Source: Campylobacterota bacterium (GTDB lineage: Bacteria > Campylobacterota > Campylobacteria > Campylobacterales > Sulfurovaceae). From it: a stretch of DNA of 10,625 nt. Shown piece after piece: positions 1 through 7,024 of the stretch; position 1 is the first letter of the stretch, and each line of letters begins with the position of its first letter. Made by a program: the position numbers and the translations under genes. The stretch covers positions 1-10,625 of the forward strand of contig JAADEQ010000055.1 in NCBI GenBank assembly GCA_013153345.1, given 5' to 3'. The notes beneath the pieces were generated by a model, which worked only from the letters and a program-made list of their open reading frames with translations, did no database searches and was not told the origin of the DNA.

Positions 1-1329
1 CTTGATCTAAATTATACAAAAGTATTGCCATTAGCATTGAAATTTTATGAAGCTCAAAGAGCCGCAGGACCTTTTCCAACTGTAACATGGAGAAAACCAG
101 CTGCCTTGGATGATGGAAAAGATGTAGGAAGAGATTTAAGTAAGGGATGGTTTGATGCAGGAGATCATGTAAAATTTAATCTTCCAATGGCATATAGTGC
201 TACAATGTTAAATTGGGGAATTATTGCCTTTAAAGATTCATATATAAAAGTTGGCAAATTAGATTATGCAAAAGATCAAGTAAAATATGCCCTTGATTAC
301 TTTTTAAATGCTTATAATGAGGGAGAAAAGCCTAATGACCCTGCAGATGATATAGTATATTATCAAGTAGGAGATCCAGGTGCTGATCATGCCTTTTGGG
401 GTCCACCAGAATTAATGACAATGAAAAGACCAACTTATAGTTGTGATGCTCAAAATAGATGTAGTGAAGTAGCAGCTGAAATGGCAGCAGCATTAGCTTC
501 TGGCTCAATAGTATTTCAAGATGATCCTACATATGCTTCACTACTTTTAGATAAGGCTAAAAAGTTATATAACTTTGCTCAAACATATGAAGGAAATAAT
601 GGATATAGTGCGGCTAATGGCTATTATACCTCTTTTAGCGGATATAACGATGAATTGGCATGGGGCGCTATATGGCTATATTTAGCCACAGGAGATAATA
701 GCTATTTAGAAAAAGCCAAATATTATGTAGCAAAAGCAGCAGATGCACTTAGATGGACACAAAGTTGGGATAATGTATCAAACGGAGTAAAACTTCTATT
801 AGCAAAAATTACACAAGAACAAAGTTATAAAGATGCTATCGAGAGCAACTTTAACTTTTGGTTCAATGATATTACATATACAAAAGGTGGATTGGCATTT
901 TTAGATAGATGGGGATCATTAAGATATGCATCAACAGAGGCATTTATGGCTCTTTTATATGCAAAAGATCTTCAAGATCAAAACTTAAGAGATAAATTAA
1001 TCTCTTTTGCAAAATCTCAAATTGACTATATTTTAGGTAAAAATCCTCGCGAAAGCTCTTATGTAGTAGGATTTGGTCCAAATTATCCAATTAATCCACA
1101 CCATAGAGCATCTCATAACTCTAAAACAAATGATATAAATTCACCTGTAAATAATGAATTCCTATTAGAAGGGGCATTAGTAGGAGGACCAAAAAGTGCT
1201 GATGATTTTGACTATGCAGATGATAGAAGAGATTATGTAGCAAATGAGGTGGCAACTGATTATAATGCTGGATTTACTGGAGCCCTTGCAGGTTTAATCT
1301 CAATATTTGATCAAAATGTTACCAAATAG
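1..1329 (+). CDS. Glycoside hydrolase family 9 catalytic domain (endoglucanase/cellulase type), 5'-partial
   Basis: This is an inverting glycosidase of family GH9, whose members mostly cleave beta-1,4-glucans such as cellulose outside the cell. The frame is open from base 1 and already reads family sequence (NYTKVLPLALKFYEAQRAAG, counting the TTG at 25 as Leu), so the true start and any signal peptide or N-terminal module lie left of the window. Visible motifs: WFDAGDHVKF at about 148-174, whose two Asp (codons 154 and 163) match the catalytic-base pair of the family; the His/Arg signature ending NPHHR (1093-1107); and the second signature with YADDRRDY...E...N, whose Glu codon at 1246 is the expected general acid. 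The catalytic domain appears complete and active. The protein stops just after it, so there is no C-terminal dockerin or binding module. Only two Cys occur (codons 442 and 460), spaced for a disulfide or metal site. It is the only plus-strand gene here, and its codon use resembles its neighbours. The exact substrate is inferred, not shown. Confidence 0.93.
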   Translation, partial: LDLNYTKVLPLALKFYEAQRAAGPFPTVTWRKPAALDDGKDVGRDLSKGWFDAGDHVKFNLPMAYSATMLNWGIIAFKDSYIKVGKLDYAKDQVKYALDYFLNAYNEGEKPNDPADDIVYYQVGDPGADHAFWGPPELMTMKRPTYSCDAQNRCSEVAAEMAAALASGSIVFQDDPTYASLLLDKAKKLYNFAQTYEGNNGYSAANGYYTSFSGYNDELAWGAIWLYLATGDNSYLEKAKYYVAKAADALRWTQSWDNVSNGVKLLLAKITQEQSYKDAIESNFNFWFNDITYTKGGLAFLDRWGSLRYASTEAFMALLYAKDLQDQNLRDKLISFAKSQIDYILGKNPRESSYVVGFGPNYPINPHHRASHNSKTNDINSPVNNEFLLEGALVGGPKSADDFDYADDRRDYVANEVATDYNAGFTGALAGLISIFDQNVTK

Positions 1330-1353
1330 CCAAAATGGCTATTTGGTATTTTT
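1320..1353 (+). terminator. Intrinsic terminator of the GH9 gene, possibly bidirectional
   Basis: A perfect inverted repeat (ACCAAATAGCC at 1321-1331 and GGCTATTTGGT at 1337-1347, extendable by one pair at 1320/1348) encloses the loop AAAAT and is followed by ATTTTT. The GH9 stop codon TAG lies inside the left arm. The convergent radical SAM gene ends at 1352, only a few bases away. Its transcript reads the same hairpin followed by an interrupted T stretch (AACATTTTG), so the structure may stop transcription from both sides. Confidence 0.85.
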
Positions 1354-2308
1354 AATATATATATCCTTTTGACCTTAATTCCTCTCTTATTTTAGAGAGT
1401 ATAAAATTTTTAGAATATCCACACCATTTAGGAGCTAAAAGAGTATCATCATCTATTCCAGCACTAACTCTTTGAATAGAGATATGCGAAGGCTTTAGAG
1501 AGATAGCCTCTACTAATACATCTAAATAATCATTAAAAGATATTGGTTTAAACTCTCCTCTTTTATATTCTAAAGCAAGCTGAGTCCCTTTTACAACATA
1601 CAAGGGATGATATTTAACCGAATCTATCCCCCACTCATAAGATTTAATAGCAGAATTTAACATCATCTCCTTATTCTCTCCAGGCAAACCAAATATTAAA
1701 TGTCCACACACATTTAATCCCAAATCTTTCGCCTCTTTAATAGCCCTTTCTACACTTTTACTATCATGCCCTCTATTAATCTTTTTTAAGGTTTCATCAT
1801 ATATTGATTGAATTCCATACTCTATCCAAATCTCATAACTATTTGAAAGAGAAGCTAAATATTTAAGAGTCTCTTTTGTAATTGAATCGCTTCTTGTACC
1901 TATGCTAAGCCCTATTATATCTTTTTGCTCTAATGCCTTTTCATAAAGAGCTACTAAAGTATCATAAGGTGCATAAGTGTTAGTAAAAGCTTGAAAATAG
2001 GCAATAAACTTATTTGCTATCTTTTTTTCTTTAAACTCTCTTTTTGCCTCTTTTAATTGTTCATCAACCTCAATCAACTGTTTTTGTAAAATAGGATTAG
2101 ATTTAGTAGATAGATTTAAAAAAAAGGGAGTGCTTCTTTTTTGAACATTAGGACTAAAAGACTCATTTAAACAAAAAGTACACCCTCCTTTTGCTACTGT
2201 CCCATCAATATTTGGACAAGTAAAACCACTAATTGCTAAGGGAATTTTTTTAACTCTCTTTTTATATTTTTTCTTTAAATATCTACCAAATGTTAAAAGT
2301 TCTACCAT
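1352..2308 (-). CDS. Radical SAM protein of the YhcC / TIGR01212 family
   Basis: The protein (318 aa) is a radical SAM enzyme of the YhcC-like family, whose reaction is not firmly established as far as I know. The N-terminus has the family form of the cluster motif, CPNIDGTVAKGGCTFC, giving Cys31, Cys43 and Cys46 (CX11CX2C) to bind the [4Fe-4S] cluster that cleaves SAM. Further family blocks are FQAFTNTYAPYDTL (about 105-118), SIGTRSDSI (135-143), EYGIQS (163-168), HLIFGLPGE (203-211) and a C-terminal ISIQRVSAGIDDDTLLAPKW (276-295). These follow a TIM-barrel radical SAM core, and the length is usual for the family. The ATG start has AGGGA about 5 nt upstream, formed partly by the purF stop codon. 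It is the last gene of the trxA-trxB-dapB-purF unit and is probably translationally coupled to purF. No membrane segment or signal peptide is visible, so it is cytoplasmic. Confidence 0.88.
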   Translation of the reverse strand: MVELLTFGRYLKKKYKKRVKKIPLAISGFTCPNIDGTVAKGGCTFCLNESFSPNVQKRSTPFFLNLSTKSNPILQKQLIEVDEQLKEAKREFKEKKIANKFIAYFQAFTNTYAPYDTLVALYEKALEQKDIIGLSIGTRSDSITKETLKYLASLSNSYEIWIEYGIQSIYDETLKKINRGHDSKSVERAIKEAKDLGLNVCGHLIFGLPGENKEMMLNSAIKSYEWGIDSVKYHPLYVVKGTQLALEYKRGEFKPISFNDYLDVLVEAISLKPSHISIQRVSAGIDDDTLLAPKWCGYSKNFILSKIREELRSKGYIY

Positions 2309-2316
2309 CTAATCCC

Positions 2317-3684
2317 TTAGCATTCACTACAACTTAAACTCTCAGCACTACCACCTGCAAAATAGTCTCCATCAAAACTTACAAGAGAATATCTTCTATC
2401 TCTTCCTAAAGCATCAACTAATCCGTCAATTGATAAAAAGCCAACAGAATCTGCACCAATAAATTTGGCTATCTCATTAGGAGTCATTTTTGAAGATATT
2501 AGCTCCTCTTTTGTTGGAGTATCAATACCATATCTACAAGGAAATTTAATCTCTGGAGCAGCTATTCTCATATGAACCTCTTTTGCACCAGCCTCCTTTA
2601 ACATCTTTACTATCTGTTTGGAGGTAGTACCCCTTACTAATGAATCATCAATAATAGCTACCCTTTTATCTTTAATTAGATATTTTATAGGCGATAGTTT
2701 CATTTTTACTTTTAAATCTCTTGCTCTTTGTGTAGGCTCAATAAATGTTCTTCCTACATAGTGATTTCTTACAATAGCCATTTCAAAAGGAATATTTAAT
2801 CCTCTTGCATATCCCATTGCAGCAGCTACTCCACTATCTGGAACTGGCAATACCAAATCTACATCAGCTGGCTGCTCTTTTGCTAAATTTAACCCCATTC
2901 TAACTCTTCTTTCATATACATTTTTTCCATCAATAATAGAGTCTGGTCTGGCAAAATAGATATACTCAAAAGCACAAGGTCTATAATCTGGTTCAAATAG
3001 CTGTTTAGAGATAGGTTCTTTATCTTTTTCAAAAATAAGCATCTCCCCTGGTCTTACATCCCTAATAAAATTAGCTCCTACCAAATCAAAAGCACATGTT
3101 TCACTTGCTACTATATAGCCTCCATCTGGTAATTTTCCAAGACTAAGAGGTCTTATTCCATGTCTATCTCTAATTACAAACATCTTTGATCTACTTTGAA
3201 TTATAAGACAATAAGCACCCTTTATCTTAGAGAGCATATCTTCAATTCTATCAATTAATTTATCTTTTTTACTCTTTGCTATTAGGTGCACAATATTTTC
3301 TGTATCCATAAAAGTTTGAAAAATTGCACCATTTTCAATTAATTGAGCTCTAACCTCATCTTTATTTACCAAATTACCATTATGGGCAACAGAGATCTCT
3401 CCTAATTTATAGCGAGCAAATACAGGCTGAGCATCTAAAACAGAATCTTTTCCGGCTGTTGAATATCTATTATGCCCAATTGCACAATCTCCCTTTAAAA
3501 TCTCAAAACTCTCTTCGTTAAAGACCTCTGTAACTAAACCTCTTTTTTTAATTAATGTAATTTTCTCTCCATCAGCTGCACTAATTCCAGTAGACTCCTG
3601 CCCTCTATGCTGCATAGCAAAGAGAGCATAATAGGCAATTTTAGAAGCATTTTTATTGCCAAATACACCAACAACGGCGCACAT
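2317..3684 (-). CDS. purF: Amidophosphoribosyltransferase (glutamine PRPP amidotransferase)
   Basis: PurF catalyses the first committed step of purine synthesis, making 5-phosphoribosylamine from PRPP and glutamine. The 455-aa protein begins MCAVVGVFG, so Cys2 becomes the N-terminal nucleophile after Met removal; there is no propeptide of the Bacillus type. The class II glutaminase domain fills roughly residues 2-230 (HRGQESTG, GHNRYSTAG, HNGNLVN). The phosphoribosyltransferase domain follows, with the PRPP loop VAIIDDSLVRGTTS at 342-355. Cys237, Cys383, Cys452 and Cys455 fall where the [4Fe-4S] ligands of the Bacillus-type enzyme are, so an Fe-S form is likely. The last two form the extreme C-terminal CSEC. 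The ATG start is preceded by AAAGGAT, which includes the last A of the dapB stop codon. It lies 9 nt after dapB and 8 nt before the radical SAM gene. Confidence 0.97.
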   Translation of the reverse strand: MCAVVGVFGNKNASKIAYYALFAMQHRGQESTGISAADGEKITLIKKRGLVTEVFNEESFEILKGDCAIGHNRYSTAGKDSVLDAQPVFARYKLGEISVAHNGNLVNKDEVRAQLIENGAIFQTFMDTENIVHLIAKSKKDKLIDRIEDMLSKIKGAYCLIIQSRSKMFVIRDRHGIRPLSLGKLPDGGYIVASETCAFDLVGANFIRDVRPGEMLIFEKDKEPISKQLFEPDYRPCAFEYIYFARPDSIIDGKNVYERRVRMGLNLAKEQPADVDLVLPVPDSGVAAAMGYARGLNIPFEMAIVRNHYVGRTFIEPTQRARDLKVKMKLSPIKYLIKDKRVAIIDDSLVRGTTSKQIVKMLKEAGAKEVHMRIAAPEIKFPCRYGIDTPTKEELISSKMTPNEIAKFIGADSVGFLSIDGLVDALGRDRRYSLVSFDGDYFAGGSAESLSCSEC

Positions 3685-3693
3685 AAAGATCCT

Positions 3694-4470
3694 TTATAAA
3701 TTTAGAGCATCATTAATACTATATAATCCAGGCTTTTGATTTACCACCCATTTAGCTGCTATAACTGCACCTTTTGAAAATGTCTCTCTGCTTGTAGCAG
3801 TATGAGAGAGTTCTAAATACTCTCCATCATTATAAAAACCAACTCTATGTCTTCCTACAATATCACCACCTCTTAAAGCCATTACTCCAATCTCATCCTT
3901 TTTTCTTGGACCAATCTCTCCATCTCTTCCGCTTACTCTTACTTTATCTAAATCAAGCCCTCTTGCTTTTGCTGCAAACTCTGCTAATGTTAAAGCAGTT
4001 CCACTTGGAGCATCTACTTTATATCTATGATGCATCTCTACAATCTCTATATCATAATCTCTTAATGTAGAAGCAACTTGAGCTACAAGTTTCTTTAAAA
4101 TAGCAATACCAGCTGACATATTAGTAGAGTATAAAAGAGGAGCTACCTCACTTACCTCTTGCAAAAGATTTATTTGATGGTTATTTAATCCAGTAGTAGC
4201 AATTACTAAAGCTTTAGGATTTTTAAGAGCCCCCTCACATAGTGCTTCTGTTGCCTTTGGGGCAGAAAAGTCAATAACTACATCACTATTTTCTAAAAGC
4301 TCATCAATAGAGTTTGTAATAATAGTATCTTTTGGAAGTGGAGTTTTAAGCTCATCATATACATGCACAACTTTTAAATTTAAATCCTTATCTTCACTTA
4401 CATTTTTTATTAAAAAGGCTCCCATTCTACCCGTAGAGCCCAAAATTCCAACATCTATTTTTTTACTCAT
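3694..4470 (-). CDS. dapB: 4-hydroxy-tetrahydrodipicolinate reductase
   Basis: DapB reduces 4-hydroxy-tetrahydrodipicolinate to tetrahydrodipicolinate with NAD(P)H in the diaminopimelate/lysine pathway, which feeds both peptidoglycan and protein synthesis. The 258-aa protein has the N-terminal dinucleotide motif GILGSTGRMG (8-17), DFSAP (67-71), ATTG (91-94), STNMSAG (115-121) and the family signature EMHHRYKVDAPSGTAL (145-160). The signature carries His147/His148, the catalytic Lys151 and the substrate-binding SGT. A second conserved block, GEIGPRKKDEIGVMALRGGDIVG, spans about 184-206. The length is normal for the family. The start ATG overlaps the trxB stop as ATGA, with GAGGGAG about 8 nt upstream inside trxB, so translation is coupled to trxB. 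Confidence 0.97.
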   Translation of the reverse strand: MSKKIDVGILGSTGRMGAFLIKNVSEDKDLNLKVVHVYDELKTPLPKDTIITNSIDELLENSDVVIDFSAPKATEALCEGALKNPKALVIATTGLNNHQINLLQEVSEVAPLLYSTNMSAGIAILKKLVAQVASTLRDYDIEIVEMHHRYKVDAPSGTALTLAEFAAKARGLDLDKVRVSGRDGEIGPRKKDEIGVMALRGGDIVGRHRVGFYNDGEYLELSHTATSRETFSKGAVIAAKWVVNQKPGLYSINDALNL

Positions 4471-5414
4471 TCAAAATGCTCCCTCACATAATTTATAGCT
4501 TCCATTCCAGCTACCGCTCCATCTCCTGCTGCACAAACTACCTGTTTTGCTGCATCTACTCTTACATCTCCAGCAGCAAAAAGTCCAGGAAGAGATGTTC
4601 TCATTTTTAAATCTACAATCACTTCACCTCTTTCATTTACATCACAAATAAAGCTACCATCTTCTCTTTTTAAAACCTTATTATTAACAATTGTTCCAAC
4701 AAATACAAAAACTCCTGGAACTTTTAAATCAATTTCACCTTTTCCCTTTTGCTCTATAATTACTCCCTCAACTCCCATATTTGAACCATATACCTCTTTA
4801 ATAGTAGCATTTAAAATTAGTTCAATATTATCTTTTTTCAATACTCTCTCAATAGTTGGAGGAGCAGCTCTAAATTGATCTCTTCTATGAACTAAATATA
4901 CTTTAGAGCAGATATTAGATAGATAAAGAGCCTCTTCTAAAGCTGTATCTCCACCTCCTAATACAACTACCTCTTTATTTTTATAAAAAAATCCATCACA
5001 AGTAGCACAGGTACTCACACCTCTTCCTAAAAACTCCTCCTCTCCTTTAAATCCAGCTCTCTTTGGCGTACTTCCAGTAGCAACAATTACACTTTTTGCT
5101 TTTACAACTTTTTCATTTGGAAGATATATTTTAAATATATCTCCATCTCTTTCTACTCTCTTTACCTCTTCCATTTCATGCTTTAGACCAAAATGCATAC
5201 ATTGCTTAGGCCATGGCTCCATTAACTCAGCCCCACTAATTGGAGGATCTTCTCTAAAAACTCCTGGATAGTTTTCTATTTCACTACTTTGAGTAATTTG
5301 TCCACCTGGCAATCCAAATTCATACATTACCACATCTTTTAATCCACCTCTTGTAGCATATAATCCTGCACTAAGTCCTGCTGGTCCACCACCAATAATT
5401 GCACAATCTAACAT
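4467..5414 (-). CDS. trxB: Thioredoxin-disulfide reductase
   Basis: TrxB passes electrons from NADPH through FAD and a redox-active disulfide to thioredoxin in the cytoplasm. The 315-aa protein has the low-molecular-weight TrxB layout: the FAD motif GGGPAGLSAGLYATR (8-22), GGQI and ENYPG (about 37-51), the redox pair CATC (Cys136, Cys139) followed by Asp140, the second nucleotide motif VLGGGDTALEEALYL (151-165), HRRDQFRA (176-183) as expected for NADPH, and the C-terminal FAD-binding GLFAAGDV...KQVVCAAGDGA (277-300). The ATG start has AAAGGGG 7 nt upstream. The partner gene trxA lies immediately upstream, separated by a 63-nt spacer with two inverted repeats. The gene overlaps dapB by 4 bases downstream. 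Nothing in the key residues suggests a ferredoxin-dependent variant. Confidence 0.97.
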   Translation of the reverse strand: MLDCAIIGGGPAGLSAGLYATRGGLKDVVMYEFGLPGGQITQSSEIENYPGVFREDPPISGAELMEPWPKQCMHFGLKHEMEEVKRVERDGDIFKIYLPNEKVVKAKSVIVATGSTPKRAGFKGEEEFLGRGVSTCATCDGFFYKNKEVVVLGGGDTALEEALYLSNICSKVYLVHRRDQFRAAPPTIERVLKKDNIELILNATIKEVYGSNMGVEGVIIEQKGKGEIDLKVPGVFVFVGTIVNNKVLKREDGSFICDVNERGEVIVDLKMRTSLPGLFAAGDVRVDAAKQVVCAAGDGAVAGMEAINYVREHFE

Positions 5415-5432
5415 ATTACACCCCTTTATTGA

Positions 5433-5491
5433 CTCTTTTAAAATCTAACTTAAATCTTAAAAGAGGCAATAGGGGAATTACCCCAATAGCC
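5433..5491 (-). terminator. Paired inverted repeats between trxA and trxB (attenuator or partial terminator)
   Basis: In transcript order, the first hairpin has arms at 5481-5491 (GGCTATTGGGG on the minus strand) and 5465-5475 (CCCCTATTGCC), pairing 9 of 11 with a GGGG/CCCC core; the 5-nt loop contains the trxA stop codon. It is followed by TCTTTT. A second perfect 9-bp repeat (5457-5465 and 5433-5441, CTCTTTTAA type) begins at the shared base 5465 and ends before the trxB ribosome site. The first looks like a moderate intrinsic terminator, giving more trxA than trxB message. The second may be a weak AT-rich stem. The function is inferred. Confidence 0.5.
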
Positions 5492-5798
5492 TATCGATTT
5501 TTTCTTTAAATACCTCTTTTCCAGCAGCTCCAATCATTTGATCTACAAGTTCTCCATCTTTAAAGAATAAAATTGTAGGAATTGATCTAATTCCAAATTG
5601 AACTGCTATTTCTGGCTCTTCATCAGTATTTACTTTACAAATTTTTGCTTTTCCCTCATACTCTTCAGCCAACTCATCAATAATTGGTGCAATCATTCTA
5701 CAAGGAGCACACCAAGGAGCCCAAAAGTCAACTACTGCTACACCCTCTTTAATAGTCTCATCAAAATTTTCTTTTGTAAGCTCAATATATTTTCCCAT
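5478..5798 (-). CDS. trxA: Thioredoxin
   Basis: This is a 106-aa classical thioredoxin, the small cytoplasmic dithiol carrier that reduces protein disulfides and is itself reduced by TrxB, encoded next door. It begins MGKYIELTKENF and carries DFWAPWCAPC, giving Cys30 and Cys33. The active-site pair is WCAPC rather than the usual WCGPC. The cis-proline lies in RSIPT (Pro74), followed by the FFKDGE strand and a C-terminal helix. I place the start at the ATG ending at 5798, because AAGGA lies 7 nt upstream of it. A TTG two codons earlier (5802-5804) directly abuts that ribosome site and would leave no spacing. It is the first gene of the trxA-trxB-dapB-purF-radical SAM unit, with its own -10 box at 5831-5836. 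Confidence 0.96.
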   Translation of the reverse strand: MGKYIELTKENFDETIKEGVAVVDFWAPWCAPCRMIAPIIDELAEEYEGKAKICKVNTDEEPEIAVQFGIRSIPTILFFKDGELVDQMIGAAGKEVFKEKIDRLLG

Positions 5799-5830
5799 AC
5801 TCAATTCCTTTCAAGATTATTAGTGGTTGG

Positions 5831-5836
5831 ATTATA
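5831..5836 (-). promoter_or_regulatory. -10 box of the trxA promoter
   Basis: On the minus strand a perfect TATAAT lies 32 nt upstream of the trxA ATG, preceded by GTG and by a T-rich stretch (seven T) at roughly -25 to -31. No convincing -35 hexamer is present at 17 nt spacing; in Campylobacterota the housekeeping sigma factor commonly does without one. Transcription would begin near 5824, giving a short leader that includes the ribosome site. Confidence 0.65.
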
Positions 5837-5868
5837 CACTCACTTTATAAAAAAAGAGTTTATAATAA

Positions 5869-5889
5869 AAATTTTAGTGATTAAAATTT
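5869..5889 (-). terminator. Weak AT-only stem-loop at the end of the Sel1-repeat gene
   Basis: AAATTTTA (5869-5876) and TAAAATTT (5882-5889) form a perfect 8-bp repeat around a 5-nt loop and overlap the stop codon of the gene. On the minus strand it runs into TTTTATTATAAAC, a short T-rich tail. The stem has no G or C, so terminator activity is uncertain, but it sits exactly between the proC unit and the trxA promoter. Confidence 0.35.
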
Positions 5890-6226
5890 AATCTCTATTA
5901 CTCTTTAACTCTTTTAAGATATTCCTCTTTTGCTCAATATATATTTTAGTAGAGTGAAAAGTTGGTTTTTCTTTATTATTTAGCTCTTTTAAAAGCTCTA
6001 AAGCCAAAGCTGCATCCTTATTTCCTCTTTTTGCAGCTTCACTATAATAATAAAGAGATAGATTAATATCTGGAGTAACTACTCCATTTCCATTTTCATA
6101 TATATATCCAAGTTGATACATAGCTTCGCTATCTCCACTTTTAGCTCTATTTTTTAACTCATCAATATTAATACCTCCCCCTATTACAAATGACAAAAAA
6201 ACCAAAAATAAAAAGATCTTTCTCAT
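5888..6226 (-). CDS. Small exported protein with one Sel1-like repeat
   Basis: I recognise the repeat but not the specific gene. The 112-aa product starts with a signal peptide (MRKIF, a hydrophobic run to about residue 15, then GGG). It has no cysteine, so it is not a lipoprotein and is probably periplasmic. Residues about 28-68 form one Sel1-like repeat, with the pattern AKSGDSEAMYQLGYIYENG then YYYSEAAKRGN. Such helix-turn-helix units usually mediate protein contacts and normally come in tandem; here only a second partial helix (DAALALELLKEL) follows. The C-terminal third is charged (NNKEKP, KIYIEQKRNILKELKSNRD) and helical. ATG is preceded by AAGGGGG. It lies 19 nt after proC and is probably cotranscribed with it, but no functional link to proline synthesis is evident. 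Confidence 0.8.
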   Translation of the reverse strand: MRKIFLFLVFLSFVIGGGINIDELKNRAKSGDSEAMYQLGYIYENGNGVVTPDINLSLYYYSEAAKRGNKDAALALELLKELNNKEKPTFHSTKIYIEQKRNILKELKSNRD

Positions 6227-6245
6227 CCCAGCCCCCTTTTAGATT

Positions 6246-6989
6246 CTATTTTAACTCTTGAGCTCTTTTAAATGCAGCCTCTACTGCACTAATAAAACTA
6301 TCTCTAACTCCTCCTTTTTCTAATATTGATACTCCAGAAATTGTAGTTCCTTTTGGAGAGGTTACCATATCTTTTAACAATGCAGGATGAATATTATTTA
6401 ATAAAGCACCACTTCCTTCTATCATTTTAGCAACTATTTTATAGCTTAAGTTACGAGCAAGTCCCATTTTAACTGCTCCATCGCTTAAAGCCTCAGCTAC
6501 AATAGCAATCCATGCAGGTGCACTTGAGGCAATTGCAGTAGCTATATCTATCTCCTCTTCACTATCTAACCAAATAACATCTCCAATAGATAATAAAATA
6601 GTCTCTGCCATCTCTCTTAATGCTATATCTCCAGTTAAGAGAGTTATAGATTTACCAATTTGAGCCGCCACATTTGGCATTGCCCTTACATATCCTTTTG
6701 CTTTAATTTTGCTCTTTAATCTATCTATTGAAACTCCTGCTAATATAGATATTACCCCTTCTGCTTCCCCTTGAAGCTCTAAAGAGTTTAGAGATTGAGG
6801 TTTAATTGCCAAAATAACTATATAATTGCTAATATTTGGCATCTCATCTAAGAATCTCACCTCTGGATATTTTTTCTTTAACTCTTCAACCCTTTTTTTA
6901 TTTTTCTCAAAAACATCAATATTTAAATCTTTTAAATTAGATAAAATTGCCCCTCCCATATTTCCAGCGCCAATTAAAAGAAGCTTCAT
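6246..6989 (-). CDS. proC: Pyrroline-5-carboxylate reductase
   Basis: ProC reduces 1-pyrroline-5-carboxylate to L-proline with NAD(P)H, the last step of proline synthesis, in the cytoplasm. The 247-aa product starts MKLLLIGAGNMGGAIL, with the Rossmann GxGNMG motif at about 7-12. It continues with AIKPQ, YVRAMPNVAAQIGKS (the RxMPN block) and a C-terminal dimerisation and substrate domain containing SGSGALL-like residues and MVTSPKGTTISGVSILEKGG. The ending is the canonical VRDSFISAVEAAFKRAQEL. I choose the ATG ending at 6989: AGGAGA sits 4 nt upstream and the protein then begins exactly at the Rossmann strand. The TTG seven codons earlier (7008-7010) has no ribosome site and would add MFKIGDF. 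It is slightly shorter than the roughly 270 aa of many ProC proteins. Confidence 0.95.
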   Translation of the reverse strand: MKLLLIGAGNMGGAILSNLKDLNIDVFEKNKKRVEELKKKYPEVRFLDEMPNISNYIVILAIKPQSLNSLELQGEAEGVISILAGVSIDRLKSKIKAKGYVRAMPNVAAQIGKSITLLTGDIALREMAETILLSIGDVIWLDSEEEIDIATAIASSAPAWIAIVAEALSDGAVKMGLARNLSYKIVAKMIEGSGALLNNIHPALLKDMVTSPKGTTISGVSILEKGGVRDSFISAVEAAFKRAQELK

Positions 6990-7024
6990 AAAATCTCCTA
7001 TTTTAAACAAGGTAAATTAAATAT

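Noticed and set aside
25..27. TTG as start codon of the GH9 gene
   Set aside because: The eight codons before it are open and already match the start of the GH9 catalytic domain (NYTKV...), there is no ribosome site, and no signal peptide would be present. The gene is simply cut by the window edge.
5598..5891. Plus-strand open frame of 97 codons
   Set aside because: It lies antisense to trxA, has a low-complexity Phe/Ile/Asn-rich product, no ribosome site and no recognisable domain; it is a by-product of AT-rich antisense sequence.
6826..7020. Plus-strand open frame of 64 codons opposite proC
   Set aside because: The product is Phe/Ser/Lys-rich low complexity and fully antisense to the well-supported proC; no independent signal.
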